The notes beneath the pieces were generated by a model. It made no database searches and was not told the DNA's origin. It worked only from the letters and a program-made list of their open reading frames with translations. From Rhodospirillales bacterium (GTDB lineage: Bacteria; Pseudomonadota; Alphaproteobacteria; ATCC43930; CGMCC-115725), in NCBI GenBank assembly GCA_028288725.1, contig JAQGIC010000034.1, positions 1 through 64,000 of the forward strand: a DNA stretch of 64,000 nucleotides. The letters run 5' to 3'. Numbering within the stretch: the stretch's first letter is position 1; each line of letters begins with the position of its first letter. The position numbers were made by a program, and so were the translations under genes. Below, piece by piece: positions 23,308-31,854 of the stretch.

Positions 23308-24267
23308 ATGAAAATTGCCGTGCTGGTCCTGGACGGCGTGTTCGACACCGGCCTCGCGACCGTGCTGGATACGCTCACCACGGCCAACGACCTAGCCGGC
23401 CTGCTGGGCCATCCCGGTCCCCGGTTCGACATTTCGATCGTAGGCGTGCGGCCCGCCGTACGGAGCGCCCAATTGCTGGGCGTGCCGGTCGGCACGGTCG
23501 AGGAGTGTCCCGCACCGGATTGGGTCATCGTTCCGGCGATCGGCATCAAGATGCCGGAGCCGCTGCAACGGGCGCTCGGCCGGGACGATGTCGCCGAAGC
23601 GGCCGCGGCACTGCGCGCTTGGGCCGCGCGTGGGACGCGGATCGCCGCGGCGTGCGTCGGTACGTTTCTGCTGGCCGAAAGTGGGTTGCTGGATCAGCAC
23701 GAGGCGACGACGACCTGGTGGCTGACGCCGCTGTTCCGACAGCGCTACCCTTCGGTCCGCCTCGATTCCAGCCGGATGCTCGTCACGTCCGGACCCTTCG
23801 TGACGGCCGGCGCGGCCCTGGGCCATATCGATATGGCGCTGTGGCTGATCCGACAGGTCAGCCCCGAACTGGCGGCACTGGTCGCCCGATACCTGGTGGT
23901 GGATGCGCGGCCATCGCAATCGGCCTACGCCATTTCAGACCATCTGGCCCATGCCGACCCGCTGGTCGAACGTTTCGACCGCTGGGCCCGGCAGCGCCTG
24001 GATCGGGGTTTCAAGCTGGACGAGGCCGCGCAGGAACTGGCGACCAGCAAGCGCACGCTGGCCCGGCGCATCCGGGATGTGCTGGGCAAGACGCCGGTGT
24101 CCTATGTGCAGGATCTGCGGATCGAGCAGGCGGTGCATCTCTTGAAGACCAGCAGCACCAGCGTCGAGGCGATCGCCGGCATGGTGGGATATGCCGACGG
24201 CGTCACGTTGCGCGCGCTGCTGCGCCGACGGCTGGGCAAGGGCATCCGCGAGATCAGAAGCGCTTAA
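23308..24267 (+). CDS. GlxA-family AraC-type transcriptional regulator
   Basis: A 319-residue two-domain regulator. Residues 1-190 form a DJ-1/PfpI amidotransferase-like sensor domain with the nucleophile-elbow type cysteine Cys116 in AAACVGTFLLAESG. Residues 220-319 carry the AraC double helix-turn-helix, with LDEAAQELATSKRTLARRIR and VEAIAGMVGYADGVTLRALL. The ATG at 23308 matches the usual N-terminus MKIAVLVLDGVFD; an open extension to 23041 overlaps the monooxygenase gene antisense and is rejected. Its stop overlaps the stop of the convergent FUSC gene by 4 bases. The likely target is the divergent ABM monooxygenase gene. Confidence 0.92.
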   Translation: MKIAVLVLDGVFDTGLATVLDTLTTANDLAGLLGHPGPRFDISIVGVRPAVRSAQLLGVPVGTVEECPAPDWVIVPAIGIKMPEPLQRALGRDDVAEAAAALRAWAARGTRIAAACVGTFLLAESGLLDQHEATTTWWLTPLFRQRYPSVRLDSSRMLVTSGPFVTAGAALGHIDMALWLIRQVSPELAALVARYLVVDARPSQSAYAISDHLAHADPLVERFDRWARQRLDRGFKLDEAAQELATSKRTLARRIRDVLGKTPVSYVQDLRIEQAVHLLKTSSTSVEAIAGMVGYADGVTLRALLRRRLGKGIREIRSA

Positions 24268-26474
24268 AAGCCCGCGAACCGGATCGAGGCCGCGTGCAGC
24301 ACGCCGACCTGGCGCGCCAGTCGCGCGAGCTCATGATCGAGCAACTGTTCCTCGGCCGCGGCTTCGGGGATGGTCGGCGGAAGGTCGGGCACCGGCGGCA
24401 GCTCCGGTGGGGCGACGCCCTGCTCGATAGCATCGCCGATGGCGCTCAGGCTGCTGCCCATCCAGTCTTTCAACTGATCCAGCCGGTTGCGCGCCGCGGT
24501 CTCGATCCGGTGGGCCGGCAGATGCGACAGGGTCAGGGCCACGCCAGCCAGGCGCCGAACACAGGTCAGGACCGTCATCGCCGGCTCCTCTTCGCGACGC
24601 GCCTTCGTGTGCGGCTCGTCGATCAGGCGCTGCAGCGAGGCCTCGGCATTGTTGCTGGCCATGCCGGCAGCCCGGAGCAGGGCCGGCTGCCCCTGCCCGG
24701 CTTCACCCTGATACAGCTGGCCGAGCGCGCTCATGGCGAGGTCGCGGTTGGCGCGGATGGCCCGGGCCAGCTGCTTCGGCAATTCGCGGTTCTCGCGGGC
24801 CGGCCACAGCAGGTAGGCCGCCGCCAGACCCAAGGCGCCGCCCAGGACGCTATGCACGGCGCGAAGCACCGCCAGCATCAGATCGCCACTGCCGCCGGTC
24901 TGGAACAGCTCCGCGACGAGCACGAACTGCGGCGTCAGCAGGAAGACGAACAGCGTGTAGTTGACGGGCCGGAACGCCATGGTCGCGATCGCCAGCGGAA
25001 AGATCACGACGGTGATGGCGATCGGATCGGGCAGCATCCAGCCCAGCAGGGCCGCGAGCAGGCCGCCGGCCACGCTGCCGGCCACGCGCTCGAGCGTGCG
25101 CTGGAAGGTCGTCGCCAGATAGGGCTGCAGCACGACCGTCGCCGTGATGGTCAGCCAATAGCCGCGCGTCAGCCCCATCGAGCGCGTAAGCGCCACCGCG
25201 ACGGCGGCCGTGAGCGCCAGGCGCAGGGCATGGCGGAACGTGATCGAGCTGAAATTGACATTGGCGCGCAGCGTGGCAGCGATATCGATCAAGCGGGTCC
25301 GCGGCGCGGGCGGCTCGATCGCTTTCAACGTCTCGGCTTCGAGGTTCGGCTGCGCATCCGGCGTCACGCCGCGAATCGCCGAGGCGGCATGCGAGGCATA
25401 GCCGCCGATGGTCTCGATCAGGCGAACCGCCTGGCGATAGGCGGCAAGGTCGGCGGTCCCGCGCGGCTCCGCCGCCTCGACCGCGCGACGCAAGCCGCGG
25501 GCGGCGACGGTCAGATCGGTCGCGGCCGGCAACGCGCCGCCGGTCATGGCCTCGGCCAACTGGCGCGCGATGGTGCCGAGGCGCATCAAGGCCGCTTCGA
25601 CCTGGAAATGGATATCGGGATGACGATCGATCGCGCTCGCCAGCTCCAGCACCTCGCTGAGCGCGATCAGGGCCGCGAAGATCTGGTCGATCTCGGCCGC
25701 CAGAACGACCAGGCTGGCGCCCCGCTCGCTTTCGCCGGGCGTGCGCCGCCGCGTGTCGGCCAGCGTCGACCGGGCGGTCTCGATCGCTGCGCGCACGGCA
25801 TTGCGCCGCTCGCGCACCAGCCGGCCCCATTCGGTCTCGGACGATTCCTGCTGGGCATGCACCTGACCCAGCGCCGTCGCATAGTCCGCCAGACTGAGCC
25901 AGCAGGCGCCGATCGCCCGGCGGGAGGCGGCGTTCGGATGGACCGGCCACAGGATCAGCGCCAGCGCCATGGCCCAAAGGCCGCCGCCGACCGTGAGCGC
26001 GGCACGCATCGCCGCCGCCCGCAGATCCGCGTCGGGGATGCCGATCGAGACCAGCACATCGGTGGTCAGGAGTACGCCGACCGTGGTGGCCGCATTGCCG
26101 AACAGGCGAACCATGCTGGCGCCGAAGCTCCAGACCAGCACCAGCAGCATGGCCAGAATGGTGCTGTCCTGCGCGAAGAACGACAGCAGGGCGCCGATGG
26201 CGGCGAACAGCGTGAAGCTGCCCATCGACAGGGTACGCATCCGATTGGACCCGCCGACGTCGGCCAGGCAGGTCCAGAAGCCGATGATCGCGACCCAGTT
26301 CAGATCCGGCCGGTGCAGCAGTTCGCCGGCCAACACGGGCAGCGCGCTGGCCGTGGCCGCGCGGGCGCCGGCCGCCAGGCTGATTTCCCGGAAATCGAGC
26401 GGCAAGGCCCGTTCGAGCCGGCTGCGCCAATCCCGAGGGGCCCTCCCCTTGACCAGTGCATCCACGCCGCTCAT
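24264..26474 (-). CDS. FUSC-family inner-membrane transporter (YccS/AaeB-like)
   Basis: A 736-residue protein with two repeats of a hydrophobic block separated by cytoplasmic domains, the arrangement of FUSC proteins. The first block (about residues 20-180) contains LNWVAIIGFWTCLADVGGS, and the second (about 380-530) contains RGYWLTITATVVLQPYLATT, the conserved fusaric-acid-resistance motif. Members export aromatic acids or similar compounds, or have unknown roles. The ATG at 26474 is favoured over 26507 because GGAG lies 5 bases upstream. There is no adjacent membrane-fusion gene of the aaeA type. It is convergent with the GlxA regulator. Confidence 0.85.
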   Translation of the reverse strand: MSGVDALVKGRAPRDWRSRLERALPLDFREISLAAGARAATASALPVLAGELLHRPDLNWVAIIGFWTCLADVGGSNRMRTLSMGSFTLFAAIGALLSFFAQDSTILAMLLVLVWSFGASMVRLFGNAATTVGVLLTTDVLVSIGIPDADLRAAAMRAALTVGGGLWAMALALILWPVHPNAASRRAIGACWLSLADYATALGQVHAQQESSETEWGRLVRERRNAVRAAIETARSTLADTRRRTPGESERGASLVVLAAEIDQIFAALIALSEVLELASAIDRHPDIHFQVEAALMRLGTIARQLAEAMTGGALPAATDLTVAARGLRRAVEAAEPRGTADLAAYRQAVRLIETIGGYASHAASAIRGVTPDAQPNLEAETLKAIEPPAPRTRLIDIAATLRANVNFSSITFRHALRLALTAAVAVALTRSMGLTRGYWLTITATVVLQPYLATTFQRTLERVAGSVAGGLLAALLGWMLPDPIAITVVIFPLAIATMAFRPVNYTLFVFLLTPQFVLVAELFQTGGSGDLMLAVLRAVHSVLGGALGLAAAYLLWPARENRELPKQLARAIRANRDLAMSALGQLYQGEAGQGQPALLRAAGMASNNAEASLQRLIDEPHTKARREEEPAMTVLTCVRRLAGVALTLSHLPAHRIETAARNRLDQLKDWMGSSLSAIGDAIEQGVAPPELPPVPDLPPTIPEAAAEEQLLDHELARLARQVGVLHAASIRFAGF

Positions 26475-26597
26475 CCCGCTCCATTCACCCGATGGCGATG
26501 ATGGCATGGAACCAAGTGCGTGCGCGACCGGGTTTCTTCCGGTTCATGGCGTCTTAACCAACGGGGCGCACAATGGCGTCGATTCGAGGAGACGAAC

Positions 26598-26876
26598 ATG
26601 GCGTCGCTGCTTGCCCAATTGGCCTCTCTGCTGGTCGGTCCGACGAAGCCGGCGACCACCGCCGTTGCCAAACCCCCGGCGGCGAAGCCGAAGAGTGCCG
26701 AACGCCTGGCCAACGAACAATCGATTCTGGCCAATCGCCGCAAGATCCTCGCCAATATGGCAGCGATGCAGAAGGAACGGGAATCGAAGCACGACATTGC
26801 CGGCCTTTCCGACAAGGATACATTGTCGGCCGCCGAATTTGCCCGGAGAATTCTGCTCGATCAGGGCAGTCACTGA
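26598..26876 (+). CDS. Small hypothetical helical protein (92 aa)
   Basis: A 92-residue protein that starts MASLLAQLASLLVG. A short amphipathic N-terminal segment is followed by an alanine/proline/lysine-rich linker (residues 20-33) and a long predicted helix with ILANRRKILANMAAMQKERE. The end is DTLSAAEFARRILLDQGSH. The ATG is chosen because GGAGACG precedes it by 3-9 bases; the frame opens earlier at 26520 without a ribosome site. No family is recognised. It lies divergently from the FUSC gene and upstream of dctA, separated from dctA by a palindrome-containing gap. Confidence 0.6.
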   Translation: MASLLAQLASLLVGPTKPATTAVAKPPAAKPKSAERLANEQSILANRRKILANMAAMQKERESKHDIAGLSDKDTLSAAEFARRILLDQGSH

Positions 26877-26887
26877 GGCCCCAATAT

Positions 26888-26904
26888 TTGCTGCAATGCA
26901 GCAA
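26888..26904. promoter_or_regulatory. Perfect 8+1+8 palindrome upstream of dctA
   Basis: TTGCTGCA, one A, then TGCAGCAA form a perfect inverted repeat 12 bases after the stop of the small gene and about 93 bases before the dctA GTG. Without a following T-run it is a weak terminator candidate. Its symmetry and position fit an operator for dctA. No promoter elements of sigma-54 type were seen in the gap. Confidence 0.4.
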
Positions 26905-26997
26905 CAGCTAAGCATTCCGTTTGACCGATGAATTCTGTACGGTCGCGCACCGTTTCCCAGACGGGCCGTCCACTTCATCGTCAGCGGAGCAACTTCA

Positions 26998-28302
26998 GTG
27001 TCGACAGACGCCGCCCCCTTAGCGCCCAAGAGCCGTCCGTTTTATAAGAACCTCACCTTCCAGGTCCTGGTGGCGATCGTCATCGGCGTGCTCCTGGGGA
27101 TCTACGACCCGGATCTGGCCAAGCAGCTTCAGCCGCTGGGGACCACTTTCATCAAGCTGATCAAGCTGGTGATCGCGCCGGTGATCTTTCTGACCGTGGT
27201 GACCGGCATCTCCCATATGGGCGACATGCGCAAGGTCGGCCGCGTCGGCGGCAAGGCGCTTTTGTATTTCGAGATCGTCTCGACCATCGCGCTGGCCTTC
27301 GGCATGATCATCGTCAATCTGATCGGGCCCGGCCACGGCGCGTCGACCGCCGGCGCCAAGATCGAGACGGTCAAACAGTTCGCCGACCAGGGCAAGTCGT
27401 TCGACATGACGACATTCCTGCTCAATCTGGTGCCGGAGAATTTCATCGGCGCCTTCGCCAGGGGCGATCTGATCCCGATCCTGATCATTGCCATCCTGTT
27501 CGGCGCCGCCCTCACCCGCATGGGCGAGCATGGCAAGCCGGTCGAAGAACTGTTGGAAAAGGTCAGCCACGTCTTCTTCGGCATCATCGGCATCGTCATG
27601 TATGTGGCGCCGCTGGGTGCGCTGGGCGCCATGGCTTATACGATCGGCGTCAACGGCGTCGGCGTGCTGGTCAATCTCGGCGAACTGATGGCCTGCGTCT
27701 ATCTGACCATGGCCGCCTTCGTGATCGTCTGCCTGGGCGTGATCGCGAGATGTTCCGGCTTCAGCATCTTCAAATTCCTGCGTTACATCACCGAGGAACT
27801 GCTGATCGTGCTCGGCACTTCGTCGTCGGAGACGGCGCTGCCGCGGTTGATCGACAAGATGGAGCGGTTCGGCGTGGCGCGGCCCGTCGTGGGCCTGGTC
27901 GTGCCGACCGGCTATTCCTTCAACCTCGACGGCACCTCGATCTATATGTCGATGGCGACGATCTTCATCGCCCAGGCCTATAACATCGACCTGTCGTGGG
28001 GTCAGCAGATCGGCATTCTGGCCGTGCTGATGGTGACCTCGAAGGGGGCCGCCGGCGTGACCGGCTCGGGCTTCATTACGCTGGCCGCCACGCTCGAAGC
28101 GACCAAGATCGTGCCGATCGAGGGCCTGGCCCTGCTGCTGGGCGTCGATCGCTTCATGTCCGAAGCGCGCGCCATCACCAACATCATCGGCAACGCGGTC
28201 GCCGCCGTGGTCATCGGCAAGAGCGAGAATGCTTTCGACGAGGACGTGGCCCTGGCAGAATACCGGCGCTTCTTCAACGATCCGACGCTCGATCGGATCT
28301 AG
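26998..28302 (+). CDS. dctA: C4-dicarboxylate/proton symporter DctA
   Basis: A 434-residue DAACS-family secondary transporter. Family marks are FIKLIKLVIAPVIFLTVVTG near residue 55, the serine-rich re-entrant loop LGTSSSETALPRL, VPTGYSFNLDGTSIY, and the second loop SKGAAGVTGSGFI. These define binding of succinate, fumarate, malate or aspartate in the inner membrane with cation coupling. The GTG start at 26998 has GGAG 8 bases upstream. mazG follows after 27 bases, so the two may share a transcript although their functions differ. The window thus has two dicarboxylate import systems, this one and the TRAP operon. Confidence 0.95.
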   Translation: MSTDAAPLAPKSRPFYKNLTFQVLVAIVIGVLLGIYDPDLAKQLQPLGTTFIKLIKLVIAPVIFLTVVTGISHMGDMRKVGRVGGKALLYFEIVSTIALAFGMIIVNLIGPGHGASTAGAKIETVKQFADQGKSFDMTTFLLNLVPENFIGAFARGDLIPILIIAILFGAALTRMGEHGKPVEELLEKVSHVFFGIIGIVMYVAPLGALGAMAYTIGVNGVGVLVNLGELMACVYLTMAAFVIVCLGVIARCSGFSIFKFLRYITEELLIVLGTSSSETALPRLIDKMERFGVARPVVGLVVPTGYSFNLDGTSIYMSMATIFIAQAYNIDLSWGQQIGILAVLMVTSKGAAGVTGSGFITLAATLEATKIVPIEGLALLLGVDRFMSEARAITNIIGNAVAAVVIGKSENAFDEDVALAEYRRFFNDPTLDRI

Positions 28303-28329
28303 CGCCAGCTCAAAGCCGTCAGGGGATCG

Positions 28330-29160
28330 ATGCCGATACCACCGCCGTCCGGAAAGGGCATCGACCGCCTGATCGCCATCATGGCGCAGCTCCGCTCGAA
28401 CGAGGGGGGCTGCCCCTGGGATCTCGAACAGAATTTCGCGACCATCGCGCCCTACACGATCGAGGAGGCCTATGAAGTGGCCGACGCGATCGAAAAGCGC
28501 GACATGGCGGGCTTGAAGGACGAGTTGGGCGACCTGCTGTTCCAGGTCGTGTTCCACGGCCGCATGGCCGAGGAACAGGGTCTGTTCGGCTTCGCGGACA
28601 TCGCCGACGCTTCGTCGGAAAAGATGATCCGCCGCCATCCCCACGTCTTCGAGACCGCGGCGTTCGGGCACACGGCGCCGGTCGCCAATGCCGCCGATCA
28701 GGTGGTCAATTGGGAGACGATGAAGGCGGCCGAACGGGACGCCCGGGGCAACGGCACCCGTGCCAGCGCGCTCGACGGCGTTACCGCCGGCCTGCCCGCC
28801 CTCACCCGCGCCGTCAAGATCCAGAACCGTGCCGCCCGCGTCGGCTTCGACTGGGTCGAACCGGCGCCGATCCTCGACAAGATCGAGGAGGAGATCGGCG
28901 AGCTGCGCGCCGAGCTCGAGAGCGGCGCCGCCATCGACCGGGTCGAGGACGAGCTGGGCGATCTGTTCTTCGCGCTGGCCAACCTCGCCCGCCGCCTCGA
29001 TCTCGATGCCGAAGCCGCGCTTCGACGGGCCACCGCGAAATTCGAGCGCCGGTTCCGCGGCATGGAAGCGCTCGCGGCCTCAGTGGGCGAAACCCTCGAC
29101 GGCCAGCCGCTCGACGCGCTTGACGCGCTCTGGGACCGCGTCAAGGCGGACGAGCGTTAA
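28330..29160 (+). CDS. mazG: Nucleoside triphosphate pyrophosphohydrolase MazG
   Basis: A 276-residue protein with two tandem all-alpha MazG domains. The first has CPWDLEQNFATIAPYTIEE, followed by EEAYEV and the metal-binding LKDELGDLLFQVVFH. The second repeats the acidic pattern as KIEEEIGELRAEL and EDELGDLFFALANLARRL. This is the layout of E. coli MazG, which hydrolyses NTPs and dNTPs to monophosphates and pyrophosphate and helps limit damaged nucleotides or ppGpp. The 27-base gap to dctA suggests cotranscription. Its 3' end overlaps the convergent binding-protein gene by 20 bases. Confidence 0.95.
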   Translation: MPIPPPSGKGIDRLIAIMAQLRSNEGGCPWDLEQNFATIAPYTIEEAYEVADAIEKRDMAGLKDELGDLLFQVVFHGRMAEEQGLFGFADIADASSEKMIRRHPHVFETAAFGHTAPVANAADQVVNWETMKAAERDARGNGTRASALDGVTAGLPALTRAVKIQNRAARVGFDWVEPAPILDKIEEEIGELRAELESGAAIDRVEDELGDLFFALANLARRLDLDAEAALRRATAKFERRFRGMEALAASVGETLDGQPLDALDALWDRVKADER

Positions 29161-30019
29161 GCGGACTCGCCACAGGTTCCGCCGCCTCCACCGCGGCCCG
29201 GTCCGCCCGGTCCAGCCAAGCGAGCATGAAGAGGCGCCAGGGCCGGTCGGGATTGGCGGCGATGGTCTTGTCGATCTTTTCGATGAAGCGCTGGCCCGCG
29301 GCATTCTTCGTGCAGCCGATATGATTCGCGACGAACGGCGGCTCGCCCACGATCGGGTAGGCCCGATAGGGTCTGTCCTCCGCGTCGGCGTCGCCGCCGC
29401 CGGCCCGCCACGCCCATTCCAATTCGCGCGGATAGGCGATGATCCAGTCCGTGCGGCCGGCAAGCAACAGCTTGGGCGGCGTCTCGATCGAACTTTGCCG
29501 GTCGAGCTCAGGCACCGCCGCGAGCGCGCGGTCGATCGCCGCGGAATAGGCCCGCCCGCTCGCAATCGAACCGCCGATCCTGAGATCGCGCAGCAGCGCC
29601 GACAGATCGACCGCCCCCGTCGTATCGAGATAGGGCGACAGCAGGGTCGAGCGGTCGGTCTGGACGACGATGCGGTTGCTTGGCTGCAGATAGAGCGTCG
29701 CGGAAAAAGTCATGAACGCCGCCCGCGCCTGGGTCTGGTTGGTCGTCGCCAGGCAATAAAGCCGGTCACCGGCCTGCATCAGCGTCATGATGCGCGAGAT
29801 CGACGCTTCGAGCGTTTCGCTTTCGTAACCGGGAATGTGCTTGATGAACCAGGCCTGCATCTGTTGGGCAAACCCACCGCCGCGCCAACGCGAACCCGCC
29901 TCGCCGAGATCGAGGATGAAGGCCGGCGGATAGGCCGGCATCAGCCAAACGACCGCCTCGGCGCGCACGGGCGAGGCGAACGCGAATGCCGCGAGGATGA
30001 TCGCCGCCCAGACCCGCAT
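29141..30019 (-). CDS. Periplasmic substrate-binding-like protein (TIGR02285-type)
   Basis: A 292-residue secreted protein with a signal peptide of about 20 residues (MRVWAAIILAAFAFASPVRA). The body resembles the bacterial extracellular solute-binding family 3 fold in the form of the TIGR02285-like proteins: an early VVWLMPAYPPAFIL and a late segment around FIEKIDKTIAANPDRPWRLF. No transporter partner lies beside it. The ATG at 30019 is used rather than 30040 because GGAGG stands 7 bases upstream. It is the probable last member of the run that begins with the inositol-phosphatase gene, separated from DUF2252 by 77 bases. Ligand and role are unknown. Confidence 0.7.
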   Translation of the reverse strand: MRVWAAIILAAFAFASPVRAEAVVWLMPAYPPAFILDLGEAGSRWRGGGFAQQMQAWFIKHIPGYESETLEASISRIMTLMQAGDRLYCLATTNQTQARAAFMTFSATLYLQPSNRIVVQTDRSTLLSPYLDTTGAVDLSALLRDLRIGGSIASGRAYSAAIDRALAAVPELDRQSSIETPPKLLLAGRTDWIIAYPRELEWAWRAGGGDADAEDRPYRAYPIVGEPPFVANHIGCTKNAAGQRFIEKIDKTIAANPDRPWRLFMLAWLDRADRAAVEAAEPVASPLNARPP

Positions 30020-30096
30020 GCGTTGGCCTCCAAAGCTCACGCCCGGAGCTTAGTGCAAGAGTTGATCCGGTTCAAAACGCTCAGCTCCGGGCGGTC

Positions 30097-31302
30097 TCAG
30101 CTTCCGGCCGACGCCGCCATGGCATAGCGCCGGCAATGATCGAGATAGGCGGCTTCGTGGCCGGCGACCAGCGCCACCACGCTGGTCCAGAGCCAGGACG
30201 GGGCGTCCAGGCTCCGGGTCCGATTGCGCGCCAGTTCGCTTCGCCAGCGTCGGCGCTGTTCGGGATCCATCTGGCGGGCATGGGCCCGGGCGACGATCGT
30301 CGCCAGGAAGCGCGCGACGCGCATCGCCTCGCCGCGGCTGAGCTGATCGATCTCGATCTTCAAATCTTGCGGCAACAGTTCGCGCAGAAACACGGACCGG
30401 TCGAGCAGACGCGCCGACAGCATGCGCTTGCCCAACGCCGGGGACAGATGCCTGGCACCCTCGACCACCCGGTCGCCGTTATTCCGGGGCATCTCGCCGC
30501 TGGGCGCACGGGGCGCGGCCGCCTGGACCGCCTCCTTGACGTCCATCAACGACAGGCCGTCGCCGCCGACGCGCAACAGCACGGCCAGTCGCAGCCGGCC
30601 GAGCGAGCTGCAGCCCTTCATCCAGTAGGCGGCATCGATCAGTTCCACCTCGGCCTCGTCGTCGCGCCAGCGCAGGGCCGTCGCCAGCCCGCGCACCGCC
30701 TTGCTCTCGAACAGCGCCGCCACTTCCCGGTGCTCGTGCCGGCTCAGCGGCCAGAACCGCTTGCCCAGCGGGATGGTCGGCCGGGTGTCCTCGATGCGTT
30801 CCTTCGCCAGATGCTTCCAGGTACGGCTCATCGCCTGTTTCATCACCACTCGGACGGCGTCCGGCTTGCGTGCGGCATCGGCGTCAGGCTCGTCGGCGAG
30901 ACCGGCCTCGTAGCCTTCGATCAGTTGTTCGATCATGCGCGCGGTGGTGATCCCCGGCAGGTCGGAACTTCGTACCGCGGTCGCGAGCGACAGTCCCAGC
31001 CGGATCAGATCATGGGCCGGATTGCCGATCACGGTCTGGTCCAGATCGCGAATCTGGACATCGACCCGCCCCTCGCGGTCCGCGATCGGTCCCAGATTGC
31101 CGACGTGGCAATCGCCGCAGATCCAGACCGGCGGGCCGTCCGGCAGCGAACGGCTGTCGACGCCGTCGAGCCATTCGTAGAATTTCAGCGTATTGCCGCG
31201 GACATAGGCATGGGCGGAGCGCGCCATCTTGAGATTCCGGCGCTCGATCAGCACTGCCGATCGTTCGTCCGTCGCGATGGTTTTCCGGTTCCTCATCCCC
31301 AT
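30097..31302 (-). CDS. DUF2252 domain-containing protein
   Basis: A 401-residue protein matching DUF2252. Hallmarks are the N-terminal segment KMARSAHAYVRGNTLKFYEW, then WICGDCHVGNLGP and VQIRDLDQTVIGNPAHDLIR. The GDCHxxN and DLD motifs recall the catalytic and metal-binding loops of protein- and aminoglycoside-kinase-like folds, so an ATP-dependent phosphotransfer has been suggested for the family, but its function is unproven. It lies 21 bases after the GNAT gene on the same strand. Confidence 0.88.
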   Translation of the reverse strand: MGMRNRKTIATDERSAVLIERRNLKMARSAHAYVRGNTLKFYEWLDGVDSRSLPDGPPVWICGDCHVGNLGPIADREGRVDVQIRDLDQTVIGNPAHDLIRLGLSLATAVRSSDLPGITTARMIEQLIEGYEAGLADEPDADAARKPDAVRVVMKQAMSRTWKHLAKERIEDTRPTIPLGKRFWPLSRHEHREVAALFESKAVRGLATALRWRDDEAEVELIDAAYWMKGCSSLGRLRLAVLLRVGGDGLSLMDVKEAVQAAAPRAPSGEMPRNNGDRVVEGARHLSPALGKRMLSARLLDRSVFLRELLPQDLKIEIDQLSRGEAMRVARFLATIVARAHARQMDPEQRRRWRSELARNRTRSLDAPSWLWTSVVALVAGHEAAYLDHCRRYAMAASAGS

Positions 31303-31323
31303 GCAAGGGCTAACGCGAAAAGA

Positions 31324-31854
31324 TCACCGCCCGATCCAATAGCGGCGGAACAGCCCGTCTTCCTGCGGACCCGGCAGGACCGCGTCGAGCCGGCCGCCAT
31401 TGCGTTCGATCACCTTGACCGAGGCGAGATTGGTGTCGCCGCAGGTCAGCAGGGCGCGGTCGATACCGGCGGCGCGCGCATGGTCCAGCATCAGCTTGAG
31501 CCCGGCCGTCGCCAATCCCCGTCCGCGCCGGCCGGGCGGGATGGCATAGCCGATATGGCCGCCGCGGAACCGCAGGGCCGGCGACAGGCGGTAGCGGATG
31601 TTGAACGCGCCGAGAAAATTCGCGCCGTCGGTCAGCCACAGATGGCTATGGGGCATCCGCTCGACCTCGAGACCGCTCGGCAGGGCCACCGTGCCGCCCT
31701 GCAGGTTGAGCAGCGCCAGATAGGGGACCAGTCCCGCCTCGATTGCCGCGATTTCGAGCGCGCTCTTGAGCTTGCCATCGCCGAACTGGAAGCCATCTTC
31801 CAGCGCGGCGATGAAGCTCGCGCCCAGATCGGGGCGCGGCAGCGTCAGGTACAT
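31324..31854 (-). CDS. GNAT-family N-acetyltransferase
   Basis: A 176-residue acetyltransferase with the acetyl-CoA loop of the family, IPPGRRGRGLATAGLKLML, at about 108-126, and the later beta-bulge region DTNLASVKVIERNGGRL. The start at 31854 is chosen because the ATG overlaps the TGA of the upstream dehydrogenase as TGATG, indicating translational coupling; a longer frame to 32016 is antisense-like and rejected. The substrate is unknown. Related proteins acetylate amino groups of small molecules or ribosomal proteins. Confidence 0.88.
   Translation of the reverse strand: MYLTLPRPDLGASFIAALEDGFQFGDGKLKSALEIAAIEAGLVPYLALLNLQGGTVALPSGLEVERMPHSHLWLTDGANFLGAFNIRYRLSPALRFRGGHIGYAIPPGRRGRGLATAGLKLMLDHARAAGIDRALLTCGDTNLASVKVIERNGGRLDAVLPGPQEDGLFRRYWIGR

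Noticed and set aside
23281-23310. TTGACA promoter element before the GlxA gene
   Set aside because: A properly spaced -10 box would fall on the start codon, so this is likely chance.
23505-26501. Nearly 1000-codon open frame across the GlxA gene and antisense to the FUSC gene
   Set aside because: It overlaps two well-supported genes in other frames and shows only low-complexity arginine/glutamine-rich sequence.
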